A stretch of 64,000 nucleotides of DNA from Dama dama. Taxonomy: Eukaryota > Chordata > Mammalia > Artiodactyla > Cervidae. This document shows positions 40,197-50,880 of the stretch, one piece after another. Both the position numbers and the translations under genes were made by a program. The notes beneath the pieces are model-generated. The model saw only the letters and a list, made by a program, of their open reading frames with translations. It ran no database searches and had not been told where the DNA came from. Within the stretch, counting starts at the first letter, position 1. Every line of letters starts with the position of its first letter. The stretch is taken from contig NC_083710.1 of the NCBI RefSeq assembly GCF_033118175.1, positions 36,115,501 through 36,179,500 of the forward strand, read 5' to 3'.

Positions 40197-41439
40197 GCTT
40201 CTTTCCAGCTCATCAGGGACCATCTATAGACAAACGGGCAGGAGGAATGAACTGAGGGGCAGCGGGATGAAGACCAAATAGGCTTTGAGTCAGATGACCT
40301 GGAACTGAGCAACTGTACCAGTTACTCCTCACAGCCCAAGTGGTGAACCCACCTCTCGGAGCCTCAGCTTCGCTGTGGGTGTTTGAGGACGTGATGCCTC
40401 TTTAAGAGATTCCCTCCCAGCCTCGCCCTCTGTAACCAGGTCCCGTGTTCATGTCCATCTTTGCTGTCTTCCACCCTAGACAAGTGCCAGCCCAGGAGGA
40501 TGGTGGATGTTCCTCTCTGACAGGAAGCGTCCCTACAGGGCTGCCTGGCTGAGGGTTAAGAGGATCAAGCACCCCCCAAGAGCCATGTGAGAAGCTCCCA
40601 TTTGAGTTTTCTACTTGGGAAAGAGGCATGTGCCCGGAGGAGAGGTCTGGGACTGTGTGAGCTGAGAATAGCAAGTCCAGACAATACCCAGCACCTCCTG
40701 GGGCGTTAGTGACTGTGGTTTTTCTGCAAATGAAGCCAGATTTGCACCTCCTGTAGCTCAGAGCCTCGTTTCATTAAGGTGCCGGGAAGAACAGAGGGTG
40801 TCTCCCCTTGCCAGGTGCCGGCCACAGCTAGCCCCGGACAAGTGAGATGGATGTGTGCCCTTAACCCCCAAGGAGTGTCCACTGCGCTCCGTGGGTGGCC
40901 GTTGCGCCCAGGGCCAGTGAGTTTTCAGGGAAAGCAATTTTCTTCTTGGAGCCAGAAACACTGATCTACAGGAGACACGGAGAAAAAAGTGAAGCTGACG
41001 GCCACATTTCCTCCTTGATTTTCTCCTGTTAGGGCCCCAGCAGTTCCTTAATATCAACCATGAGTAGGGCTGGAATCCATCCAATATAAACTGGCTTTCT
41101 GTAGCAGCCAGCACTGTATGGGCCAGGTGCGAACTAAACACACAGACACACCCCTGATAGAGATGATTAAAAGCTTAGAGATTTTCAAATAGTCTTTCTA
41201 AATGTCTTTTAAAAATTGAAGCACAACCTGCTTATTTTATCCAGTGATGCCCTTATTGCTTTTTCAGTGTCGCCACCTGAATTCAGATGGAAGGAAAGTT
41301 GTAGACCTGAGCGCTGTTGTCCTTCCTGAGGCAGATGATGACTGATGATAAATCTCTGTATTAACTGAATCCATCGGAACTGAGATGCCGAGATGTCATA
41401 GTCATGGCAGTATTCTCCAAAGATTCAAAGCCCCAGTTG

Positions 41440-41933
41440 GGTTTTCCTATGGAGATCCACAAACTGATCCTAAAATTCCTGGAGGACCCCAATTATCAGA
41501 AGAGTGAGTTGGAGGACCTACACTCCCCAGTTTTAAGACTTATTTTAAAACAGTAATGCAGACAGTGTTGTACAAGCTTAAGGACAGACATGTCAAGGGA
41601 CTAGAACTAAGAGTCCAAAAATAAGCCCTTCCATTTATGGCTAATTTACTGATGTCAAGACAATTTATTGAGGAGAAAGAATAGTCTTTTCCACAAAGAA
41701 GGGAACAACTGGACTTAAGAAATTGAATGGTATCTTAAAAAGCACAGGTGACAAAAGAAGAGGTAGATAAATTGGACTTCATCACGGTGTATTTATTTAT
41801 TTATTTTCATCACGGTTTAAAACATTTGCACATCAAGCTGTACCACTAAGAAAGTGAAAAGACAAATGACAGACTAGGAGAAAATATTTGCAAGTCACCT
41901 ATCTGACAGGGGACTTGTATCCAGAACACGGAG
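41440..41933 (+). pseudogene. LINE-1 ORF2 C-terminal remnant
   Basis: Plus-strand LINE-1 coding DNA: 'gttggaggacctacactccc', 'gtccaaaaataagcccttcc', 'agaatagtcttttccacaaag', 'cacaggtgacaaaagaagagg', 'gataaattggacttcatcac', 'aatatttgcaagtcacctatctg'. Corresponds to the ORF2 region downstream of the reverse transcriptase. Several hundred bases are deleted near 41735 and all frames are broken. A 17-bp tail-like insertion lies at 41789-41805. Confidence 0.8.
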
Positions 41934-42150
41934 GTCTTCTCTGGTGGCTCAGAAGTAATGAGTCCACCTGCAATGCAGGAGACGCAGGTTTGATCCCTAG
42001 GTTGGGAAGATCCCCTGGAGAAGGGTATGGCAACCCGCTCCAGTATTCTGGCCTGGGAAATCCCATGGACAGAGGAGCCTGGCAGGTTATAGTCCATGGG
42101 GTCACAAAGGAGTCGGACATGACTTAGCAACTAAACAACAAAAACAACAT
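41934..42150 (+). mobile_element. Bov-tA SINE
   Basis: Starts 'ggtcttctctggtggctcag' and ends 'gacatgacttagcaactaaac' with a short caacaaaaacaac tail. It marks the right end of the visible LINE-1 remnant. Confidence 0.94.
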
Positions 42151-42392
42151 CCTTTTGGTGAGCCATTAGCAACGCAGATGTAAGCTCTGAGTCTCGGATA
42201 GTCCTTCAGGGACGTGTGAGACTCTGACTGAACTTCTCTGGTGCTCTCCTCTGCGCCTTGGCCAACATCTCGAGTTTTCATTCAGCTCTTGACTTTCTTC
42301 CTGACACAGCCTCACCACTTTCACTCCCCTTGAGAGCCCTGGTTTGCTCCTTAAGAGATTTAGCTGCTTTGTCGTGGTCTCTTGATATCTTT
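42151..42392. other. Short unique spacer
   Basis: No recognised element. Confidence 0.4.
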
Positions 42393-42466
42393 TCTTTTTG
42401 TTAAATATTGAAGTCTAGTTGATGTACAATGTTGTGTTAAATTCTGCTGTACAGTGAAGTGACTCA

Positions 42467-44663
42467 GTTATACACATCAATTCAGTTCAGTCGCTCAGTC
42501 GTGTCCAACTCTTTGTGACCACATGGACTGCAGCATGCCAGGCCTCCCTATCCATCACCAACTCCCAGAGTTCACTCAAACTTATGTCCATCGAGTCAGT
42601 GATGCCATCCAACCATCTCATCCTCTGTCATCCCCTTCTCCATCCACCTTCAATCTTTCCCAGCATCAGGGTCTTTTCAAATGGGTCAGTTCTTTGCATC
42701 AGGTGGCCAGAGTTTCAGCCTCAGCATCAGTCCTTCCAATGAATATTCAGGACTGATTTCCTTTAGGATGGACTGGTTGGATCTCCTTGCAGTCCAAGGG
42801 ACTCTCAAGAGTCCTCTCCAACACCACAGTTCAAAAGCATCAATTCTTTGACACTCAACTTTCTTTATAGTCCATCTCTCACATCCATACATGACTACTG
42901 GAAAAACCGTAGCTTTGACTAGACAGACTTAGACTATTAGTTGGCAAAGTAATGTCTCTGTTTTTTAATATGCTGTCTAGATTGGTCATAACTTTTCTTC
43001 CAAGGAGCAAGCGTCTTTTAATTTCATGGCTGCAGTCACCATCTGCAGTGATTTTGGAGCCCCCAAAAAATAAAGTCAGCCACTGTTTCCCCATCTATTT
43101 GCCATGTTCCCTTGGTATCTCAAATTTTCTTGAAGAAATCTCCAGACTTTCCCATTCTATTATTTTCCTCTATTTCTTTGCTTTAATCGCTGAGGAAGTC
43201 TTTCTTGTCTCTCCTTGCTATTCTTTGGAACTCTGCACTCAAATGGGTATATCTTTCCTTTTCTCCTTTTCCTTTCTCATCTCTTCTCTTCATAGCTATA
43301 TGTAAGGTCTCCTCAGACAACCATTTTGCCTTTTTGGATTTCTTTTTCTTGGGGATGGTCTTGATCACTGCCTCCTGCACAGTGTCATGAACCTCCATCC
43401 ATAGTTTTTCCGGCACTCTGTTTATCAGGTCTAATCCCTTGAATCTATTTGTCACTTCCACTGTATAATCATAACGGATCTGATTTAGGTCATACCTGAA
43501 TGGTCTGGTGGTTTTCCCTACTTTCTTCAATTTAAGTCTGAATTTGGCAATAAGCAGTTCATGATCTGAGCCACAGTCAGCTCCCAATCTTGTTTTTGCT
43601 GACTGTATAGAGCTTCTTCATCTTTGGCTGCAAAGAATAGAATCAGTCTGATTTCGATATTGACCATCTGGTGATGTCCATGTGTAGAGTCTTCTCTTAT
43701 GTTGCTGGAAGAGGGTGTTTGCTATGACCAGTGCGGTCTCTTGACAAACTCTGTTAGCCTTTACCCTGCTTTGTTTTGTACTCCAAGGCCAAATTTGCCT
43801 GTTAATCCAGGTATCTCGTGACTTCCTACTTTTGCATTCTAGACCCCAGTAATGGAAAGGACATCTTTTTTGGGTGTTAGTTCTAGAAGGCCTTGTAGGT
43901 CTTCATAGAACCATTCAACTTCAGCTTCTTCAGCATTACTGGTCGGGGTATAGACTTGGATCACCGTGATATTGAATGGTTTGCCTTGGAGATGAACAGA
44001 GATCATTCTGTCATTTTTGAGATTGCATGCAAGTACTGCATTTTGGACTCTTTTGTTGACTATGATGGCTACTCCATTTCTTCTAAGGGATTCTTGCCCA
44101 CAGTAGTAGATATAATGGTCATCTGAGTTAAATTCACCCATTCCAGTCCATTTTAGTTTGCTGATTTCTAAAATGTCGGCATTCACTCATGCCATCCCCT
44201 GTTTGACCACTTCCAATTTGCCTTGATTCACGGACCTAACATTCCAGGTTCCTATGCAATATTGCTCACTAGCATCGGACTTTACTTCCATCACCCGTCA
44301 CATCCACAGTTGGGTGTTGTTTTTGCTTTGGCTCCATCTCTTCAGTCTGTTCTGGAGTTATTTCTCCACTGATCTCCAGTAGCATTTTGGGCTCCTACTG
44401 ACCCGGGGAGTTCATCTTTCAATGTCATGTCTTTTTGCCTTTTCATACTGTTCATGGGGCTCTCAAGACAAGAATACTGAAATGGTTTGCCATTCCCTTC
44501 TCCAGTGGACCACGTTTTGTCAGAACTCTCCACCATGACCCGTCCATCTTGGGTGGCCCTACACGGCATGTCTCATAGTTTCATTGAGTTTGACAAGGCT
44601 GTGGTCCATGTGATCACATTGGTCAGTTTTTTGTGATTGTGGTTTTCAGTCTGTTATACACAT
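42467..44663 (-). mobile_element. BovB LINE, 2.2 kb, with internal RT deletion
   Basis: Body 42478-44652 (2175 bp). Exact 11-bp target-site duplication gttatacacat at 42467-42477 and 44653-44663. Runs from the 3' terminus (ttcagttcagtcgctcag) to near the 5' end. At about 43106 the C-terminal/3' part (ending 'catctatttgccatg') joins directly to the end of the endonuclease/linker region ('ttcccttggtatctc'). An intact BovB is about 3.2 kb, so roughly 1 kb, most of the reverse transcriptase, is absent. Not mobile. Confidence 0.95.
43183..44186 (-). pseudogene. Broken BovB endonuclease (APE-type) reading frame
   Basis: Minus-strand remnants of the N-terminal apurinic-endonuclease-like domain. The segment 44186-43839 includes KWTGMGEFNSDDHYIYYCG and YTPTSNAEEAEVEWFYEDL. 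The segment 43587-43183 includes GSDHELLIAKFRLKL, with the SDH catalytic motif near the domain end. The frame is interrupted between them by stops and shifts and is followed by the RT deletion. Related C-terminal pieces lie at 42686-43094. Confidence 0.88.
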
Positions 44664-44800
44664 ATATGCATTCTTTTTCATATTCTTTCCTTTCATGGTT
44701 TATCCCAGGAGATTGAATATAGTTCCCTGTGCCTAGCAGTAGGACTTTGCTGTTAATTGATTTTTCAACAAGAGTTTTAGGATCAGCAGGGCTCTTTTGC

Positions 44801-45875
44801 ACCACACAACTCGTTATCTGATTCCTGTTCTTTGGAACTGTGATGGCTGGTTGGAGGTCAGCGTCCTCTCAACCCTAGGTGGAGCACAGACAGACATCAT
44901 GAATCCTTTCAGTGAGAGAAAGTGAGGGGCCTCAGGGAGCCATTCCCCAGACTCTCACTGGGGTTGGGGGCTGGCCACCCGTGTTCCCTCTCCTCATTCC
45001 TGTTCTCTTTGCCCGCCCTGTAGCCCAACAGACAGGTTCAGGCCCACACGGGCTGTGGGCTCACTCCTGATGAAGTTAAGTGATTCCCCAGTGAAGCAGT
45101 GAAAATAAACACTCATCTGTAAGTGTAGGAAAATACAGGGGGTGGGGGTGACTCCCCCCAGGGGAGGAGTCAGTTCTCCCCGCCAGGAGCAGATCTGTCC
45201 CTGCATTTACCTGAGCGTCGACCTGCTTTTCCATCGTGCAGGCTGGAGTGCGAGCACATCCTCAGCCCAGGAAACCCAATGAGGGAGAGTTTGTGGAGTG
45301 TCCCACGTCTGCTGGGCAGCCCTCCGCCTTCAGGCCCTTCCCCTCAGACACCCAGGGCCCCAGGCCAGGTTAGCGGCACTGGCTGCTCCGTCTCAGGTGG
45401 AGAAGGCTCTGGAAGGCTCTGGGCATTTCTGATGCTGCTTGGGATGGGGGGCCACCTGGAGCCGGGGAGGGTAAGACAGCTCTTGACAGGCTGAAGCTAC
45501 GCACAGGCGCCCCGTCAGTGTATCATGTGTGAGAACAGGCCTAACAGGATGCCCTCTGACTCGCACTCCACGCATGCTCAGATTGGAGCCCTACGAGTTG
45601 GTTTTCCTCCTGCTTTTTTTTTTTTTTCCTGATTTTCCTGCCTTCCAGTAAACTGTGACAGTCTTCACAGCGGATGCTGCTTGGGTGGACTAGAGTGCCC
45701 TTACAAAACCAAACCCTCTCCCCAAGTCCTCTAATTAGCCTTTCTCAACCTGGGGCCACAGACCATTTGTCACATGATTTCCTGGGGGGCTGTTCCTTTG
45801 GTAGACACCCCTTTTCCAGGCCCCCCCCAGAATTACTGCCCTCAGACCTCTAGGCAGGGAGGTGGCCTGCGTTCT
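44801..45875. other. Unique non-coding DNA
   Basis: About 1.1 kb, GC-moderate, with T15 at about 45617-45631 and a C-rich run at 45818-45828. No recognised repeat or gene. Confidence 0.5.
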
Positions 45876-46062
45876 TAGGTTGCTCAGTGACTCTGACCCC
45901 ATGGTCTGTACCCTCCAGGCTCCTCTGTCCATGGGATTCTCCAGGCAAGAATACTGGAGTGGCTTGCCCTTTCCTCCTCCAGGGGAATCTTCCCAACTCA
46001 GGGATCAAACTAGGTCTCTTGCATCTCCTGCATTGCAGGTGGATTCTTGACCCACCAAGAAC
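45876..46062 (-). mobile_element. Bov-tA SINE
   Basis: Inverted copy with a deletion in the tail ('gtgactctgaccccatgg', missing the 'ctttgcga' section) and a mutated head ('ttcttgacccaccaagaacc'). Confidence 0.92.
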
Positions 46063-46454
46063 CATGGGGTAGCAGGCACTGGTGTGGGGAATTTGCATTT
46101 CAAACAAGCTTATTTTGTACCTGAGTCTGAGAGCTGTAGGTGCTGGGGTGAATGGAGTCTGAGCCTAAGAGTTCTACACCCTGGGGACTCAGCTGTCTGT
46201 CATCCGCAGAGAGAGAGAGAGAGAGAGAATGAATGAATGAATGACAGAGGAATGCAAACCTCCTGCTAGTGTCTGAGGGGCCTTTTAATAGACTTTACAA
46301 AACCTGACTCCTGTCTTGAAGTGCACGGATGTCACATCCGGGCAGGTGCTCCTTCCTTGCACAGCTACCACTCGTCTATCTGTCCTTCCTCTCCCACCCT
46401 GGCCCCAGCTAGGACAGGCTTACTTCCCTTCGCCTTCTCTGCCAGCATCCCGGG
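46063..46454. other. Unique spacer with microsatellite
   Basis: No transposon recognised. The (AG)n(GAAT)n tract is listed separately. Confidence 0.45.
46208..46243 (+). repeat. (AG)10 plus (GAAT)4 compound microsatellite
   Basis: AG repeats at 46208-46227 pass directly into four GAAT units at 46227-46242. Confidence 0.95.
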
Positions 46455-46590
46455 AGCTCTAGAAAATACCCCCATCCAAATCACAACCCAAACCCACTGC
46501 GTCTGAATTTCTGGGGGTGGGACCCATGTTTCTAAAGCTGTTTTGGTGACTCTGAGGTGCCACCAGAGCTGAAACTCAGTAACGTTTAAC
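46455..46590 (+). mobile_element. MER5-type hAT transposon remnant
   Basis: 'ctgcgtctgaatttctgggg', 'gtgggacccatgtttctaaagc' and 'ggtgactctgaggtgccacc' follow the internal order of MER5A/B elements. The right terminal repeat is weak. Confidence 0.6.
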
Positions 46591-47084
46591 CCGTTCCTGA
46601 TGACACTCAGCCCACCCACATTTATGCAGGCGGCTCTGCCTCTGTCCTTGTCCCCATTCGCTGGATGAGCTGTCCCATGACTGCCCAGCCCCGGGGCTCT
46701 GACGCCCCTGGGAGACCCGGCATCACCCTAGTGCAGCCTCGCAGACCCTCTGCCACCAGTAAAGCTGGACCATTTGGCTGTTTGCTTGGACCTGCCCCTT
46801 CTGCTGCACTGTCCCCCGGCCCACACAGCCAAGCTCCCCTTTGCAGCCAGGGCCTCCTTCCCTCTCTCTCTGCCTGGCTTCCTGCCTCGGAGCCACAAAA
46901 CTCCCCCCGACTGGAGTCAGACTGAGAAGCCCATCATGTCATCTGCATCAGTCACTGAGTCAGCCCCTCTCGCTGGCTGACACCCCGAGTGCTGGGGAAA
47001 AGGAGTGAGGTGAGTGGGAGACCAAGCATTAGGATGCTTTGGGTTTCAATTGGGTCATGTGGGACCTTTCATCACACAGACTCT
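46591..47084. other. Unique GC-rich spacer
   Basis: About 490 bp, no recognised repeat or gene. An 86-codon frame has no domain. Confidence 0.45.
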
Positions 47085-47228
47085 GCAGTTGTGGCGTAAG
47101 CTCAATACTTGTGGCTCAGGCTTAATTTCCCCAAGGTTTGTGGGATCTTAGTTCCCCAACCAGGGATCAAACCTGTGTCCCCTGCATTGGCAGGTGGGTT
47201 CTTAACCACTGGACCACCAGGGAAGTCC
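47085..47228 (-). mobile_element. CHR-type SINE
   Basis: Inverted copy: 'gcagttgtggcgtaagctc', 'gggatcttagttccccaacc', 'ggaccaccagggaagtccc'. The long tail repeats are partly lost. Confidence 0.88.
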
Positions 47229-47399
47229 CTGATGTTCTGTGTTAAAGGTGAAGCAGGCTGTGTGCCTTCTACCCAGATCCTCTGAGAGGCGGTGACACCT
47301 GGAGAAACAAGGGGCTGGTCTTGGCTCCCTGGGGGATGGAGGGGTCCGGCAAGAGCTCTGCTTGTGTGTCCCTTGACTCCTGGAAGCACTTCCTGTGAC

Positions 47400-47520
47400 C
47401 CCAGAGCCTTGTTCTCAGCACATTATGGCTACTGTCCCCATTTTACAGACCGGAAACTGAGGTCAGCTCACTAGCAAGAGGCTGAGCTGGGCTTGGAATC
47501 GGGTCCTGTGGGTGGGCTCT
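47400..47520 (-). mobile_element. MIR SINE, antisense
   Basis: 'gtccccattttacagaccgg', 'aaactgaggtcagctcac', 'gagctgggcttggaatcgg' are the antisense MIR 3' half and core. Confidence 0.72.
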
Positions 47521-48465
47521 CCCATGCCCCTCATGCTAACCCATCCTGGTCACAAGCCCCCCGCCTCCCTGTCCTCTCACCCTGCCGTCCCCTCGCTGTA
47601 CGGTCCAGGTGGGCATCGCTGATCTCCTCGCCAATTCCTCCCAGCCCAGGGGTCTCTGTTAGGCTTGGTGGGTGGGTGATGGGCTTAAGGGACTTTATTT
47701 TCTGAGATGGTGTCTAATTTACCAAAGTATCATATAAGCGGAAGAGCAGTGGAGAGGGTTACCTCCTCCGCAGAAAAGCGTGCGCCTGGGGAATCCCACT
47801 CTTCATCCCCCCACCTGAGGACCCCAGCTCTTCCGAGACCTCAGGTCTCAAGATCTCAAGTCTGCTGAGCCAACTCTCTTCTCCCCAAGTGGTGGATAAA
47901 GACAGGCAGGAGAATATGTTTCTGTCTTTGTACCACAAGGGCCATTTAAATGCATTTCTTAGGAACCCTGGTTTCCAGCTCAGCTGACCTACTTCTGTTG
48001 CCTTAGCTCTTCCACTCAGGGCTCCTCAGGCAGAAAAGGTGTGGTCTGTCTTCCAGCTCCCTGACTCCCCCTCTCCTCCTTCCTGAAATAATTCATGAAT
48101 AGACTTAAAATAATTAGCATACAGGAGGGCATAAGCAAATAAAATGTCAATATCTCTGACCTTGACATTCCATCTCTGGACTCCTTCTTAAGAAACTAAC
48201 ACTTTTATTTTTTAAAGCTCTTACAGTGATGACTTGTAATTCTGTGTCTTATTTTTCAGAGCAGATGGTCGATAGATGGAGAAATAGAATCTATGGATAA
48301 TATCTCATCATCTCCCCCTCCACCTTTCTTTCTCAATTTTCGTGGTAGTATTATTTTTCTTTCTTCTGCTAGCTAGTTACCTCTATGATGTTAAATAATA
48401 TACCTAAACCCCAGTTTTTGATTCACCCACATTGGATTGTGTCTCTGGACTCCCAGTTAAAAGAT
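47521..48465. other. Repeat-free DNA with conserved-looking AT-rich part
   Basis: No recognised repeat. 48080-48260 ('aattcatgaatagacttaaaataattagc') has conserved-element texture and includes an NR5A/ESRR-type site at 48157-48165. No gene. Confidence 0.45.
48157..48165 (-). promoter_or_regulatory. NR5A/ESRR extended half-site
   Basis: TGACCTTGA, i.e. TCAAGGTCA on the minus strand, the exact monomer site of NR5A1/NR5A2 and ESRR receptors, within an AT-rich repeat-free block. Confidence 0.35.
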
Positions 48466-48685
48466 GGCTTCCCAAGTGGCTCAGTGGTAAGGAACTTGCC
48501 TGCCAATGCAGGAGATGCGGGTTTAATCCTTGGGTGGAGAAAATCCCCTGGAGAAGGAAATGGCAACCCATTCTGGTATTCTTGCCTGGAGAATCTCATG
48601 GACAGAGGAGCCTGTTGGGCTACAGTCCATGGGGTCCCAAATAGTTGGGCATAACTTAGCGACTAGACCACCACCACCACACTCC
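48466..48685 (+). mobile_element. Bov-tA SINE
   Basis: Complete plus-strand copy with promoter-box change (ggtttaatccttgg) and a (cca)n-type tail at 48669-48680. Confidence 0.95.
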
Positions 48686-49194
48686 CCCACCCCTAGTTTC
48701 AGTTAGTTATATCAATTTGATGTTGCCTTGGCCTGTACACTTTTGGTTTTGTGACTAAATATATCTTCTGTACTTAGTCTTAAAGTTGATTTTCAACATT
48801 GAAATTGCATAAATTGATCGATAATATTACCATTGCAGAAATTATTTTAAATGATGATTATATATAAAAATTCTAATATAATTATAAAAATTATAAAGTT
48901 GCACAGACAAGAGTGTTATTGAATCTCTAGAAAAATAAATATATTTTTTGTCTTCAGAATCTTGGCTCTCAAAGGAGAATCATCCAGGCATAAAGTTAAA
49001 ATGGTTTTAATCTTTGATCCATAACTTACTCAGGGACTACTGCTTATTTTTCCCACCACATTCTCCTCGTTGCTTTCTTTTCAATATTTTGCTGGTGTGG
49101 ATTCAGGAATAATTCTGTTTCTATAAAGTTGGTGAAGATGCACAATTTTTTTCTGAGTTTTTGCAGTCCCTCAAATGCCTTCCATTTGTTTGAC
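48686..49194. other. AT-rich unique DNA
   Basis: About 510 bp, very AT-rich (tataattataaaaattataaag region). No confident repeat family. No gene. Confidence 0.45.
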
Positions 49195-49304
49195 AACTTT
49201 TTGCTTTTTTTCTTTTTTGTTAGTTGTTGAGATGTAATTTGTATTTATAAAGGAAACAAATCTTAGGTGTACAGCAGGATGAATTTTTGTATGTAATCAC
49301 CAGC

Positions 49305-49582
49305 TATTTTTTAAAAATTAATTTTTATTGGTGTATAGTTGCTTTACAATGTTGTTAGTTTCCACTGTACAGCGAAGTGAATCAGCTATATGCGTACATG
49401 TATCCCCTCTTTTTTGGGTTTCCTTCCCATTAGGTCACCATTGAGTAGAGTTCCCTGTGCTATACAGTAGGTTCTCATTAGTTATACATAGTTGTGTCTC
49501 TACGTCAGTCCCAATCTCCCAGTTTATCCCATCTCCCCCTTCCCCACTTGGTAACCATAAGTTTGCTCTCAACATCTGACCA
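49305..49582 (-). mobile_element. Cetartiodactyl LINE-1 3' UTR, antisense, nested
   Basis: 'tttttattggtgtatagttgc', 'cactgtacagcgaagtgaatc', 'gtagagttccctgtgctatac', 'ccccacttggtaaccataag'. Inserted in the older L1M and 5' truncated. Confidence 0.85.
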
Positions 49583-49854
49583 CCACCCATTTTAAGATCA
49601 AGAACATCAATTCCATTACCCAGAGAGTTCCCTCGTGACCTTTCTGGGGCAGTGGCTCCAACACAGAACAACTCAGGCAACTATTGTGGTCTCTACAGCA
49701 CAGATTTGTTTCCCTGTTCTGGAGCTTCATATGCATTGAATCACTCACTTTCTACTGCATATTTGCATCTTATTAACTGTAAGATTCCACATCATTGTGT
49801 GTATCAGCAGTTTGTGCTTTTAAAATTGCTGTGTAGTAAGAAATTTCTCCTTGG

Positions 49855-50065
49855 GGCTTCCCTGGTGGCTTAGTGGTAAAGAGTCTGCCTGCAGTGCAGG
49901 AGACACGAGTTTGATCCTATGATCGGGAAGATCCCCGGGAGAAGGAAATGGAAACCCACTCCAGTATTCTTGCCTGGGAAATCCTATGGACAGAAGAGCC
50001 TGGCTGGCTATAATCCTTGAGGTTGCAGAGTCAGACACGACTTAGGGACTAAACCACCACCACCA
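49855..50065 (+). mobile_element. Bov-tA SINE
   Basis: 'gggcttccctggtggcttag' to 'cagacacgacttagggac' with a (ccaccaccacc) tail. Inserted in L1M. Confidence 0.95.
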
Positions 50066-50404
50066 TCTCAAGGCCTTTCTCCACTGTCCTATTGGTAGAC
50101 ATTTGGATTGTCTCCATGTTTTGGCTATTACAGGTAAGTTGTTACGAACATCTTGTACATGTCTTTTTGTGAACATCTCTTGGATATATAGTAGATATAC
50201 CCAAACAGTTTTCCAAAGCGATTGAGCCATTCGCATTCCTATCAGCAAAGGATGAGAGCTGCAGTCAACCCTCTTTGGCAATCTTGTAAAGGTCACTAGT
50301 CATCCTAGCAGGTATCTCATGTGGGTTTAGTTTGTATTTCTCCAATAAGTAATGATGTTGAATACATATTCAAGTGTTCACGGGCCACCCAGATATCCTT
50401 TGGT

Positions 50405-50880
50405 TGATAATTTGGCTGGAGATACAATTTCAGGTTCAAAATAACTTTCCCAACTTTAAAGGAATTGCTTTGTTGTCATTGACAAGGTGACTGTGGACAG
50501 TTTTATTCCTGTTTATTTGTAAGTCACTTGTTTTCCTCCCTCTGGTAGTTTTTAAACCCTCTGTCTATGGTTGGAGTCCTACAGTTTTACCACGATGTGG
50601 TTAGAGGTGTGGTTGGTGTGTTGTTTCATTAAAATTACCTGGTTCTCAGAGCGTCCTTTTGGTGTGAAAACTTCTATCTTCCTTCAGACGAGGGATTTTT
50701 CTTCTCTCAGTTACTTACTTCTTTCTTCATCTCCATTTCCTTTAGAAATGTCCATCAGATGGATGCTGGGTATCTGGAATTCATCCTCTTCTAACTTTTC
50801 TCTCATTTTTATCCTGTGTTTTATCTTCCTGCCTTATATCCTGGGAGACTTCCTTGCCTTTACATGTGACATCATCATCA
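50405..50880 (-). mobile_element. Probable antisense L1M 5'/ORF1-region fragment
   Basis: 'tggctggagatacaatttcagg', 'ctctggtagtttttaaaccc', 'accacgatgtggttagagg' and 'tccttcagacgagggattt' resemble the antisense of old LINE-1 ORF1-proximal sequence. Divergence is high and family is uncertain. Confidence 0.45.

Larger units (their letters stand above)
39567..41439. other. Repeat-poor DNA with DR0 and CRE motifs
   Basis: About 1.9 kb. A likely sense MIR at 40268-40370 ('tttgagtcagatgacctgg...ggagcctcagcttc'). AT-richer parts at 39720-39890 and 41160-41400 look like conserved non-coding DNA. A perfect DR0 (40041-40052) and a perfect CRE (40189-40196) lie 137 bp apart. A 152-codon minus frame (40312-39854) shows no domain. 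Confidence 0.5.
42393..44800 (-). mobile_element. Cetartiodactyl LINE-1 3' UTR split by a BovB
   Basis: Left part 42393-42477 ('gaagtctagttgatgtacaatg', 'gtacagtgaagtgactcag'). Right part 44664-44800 ('atatgcattctttttcatattc', 'gattgaatatagttccctgtgc'). The parts join exactly across the BovB and its duplication. Confidence 0.88.
49195..50400 (-). mobile_element. Ancient LINE-1 (L1M), antisense, hosting two younger elements
   Basis: Left 'gttgttgagatgtaatttg', then after the inner LINE-1 'tttaagatcaagaacatc', 'ttctggagcttcatatgcattg'. After the SINE, 'cattggattgtctccatg'-like 'gacatttggattgtctccatg', 'aaacagttttccaaagcg', 'gtatctcatgtgggtttag', 'gtaatgatgttgaatac'. One collinear antisense L1M 3' part. 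Confidence 0.72.
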
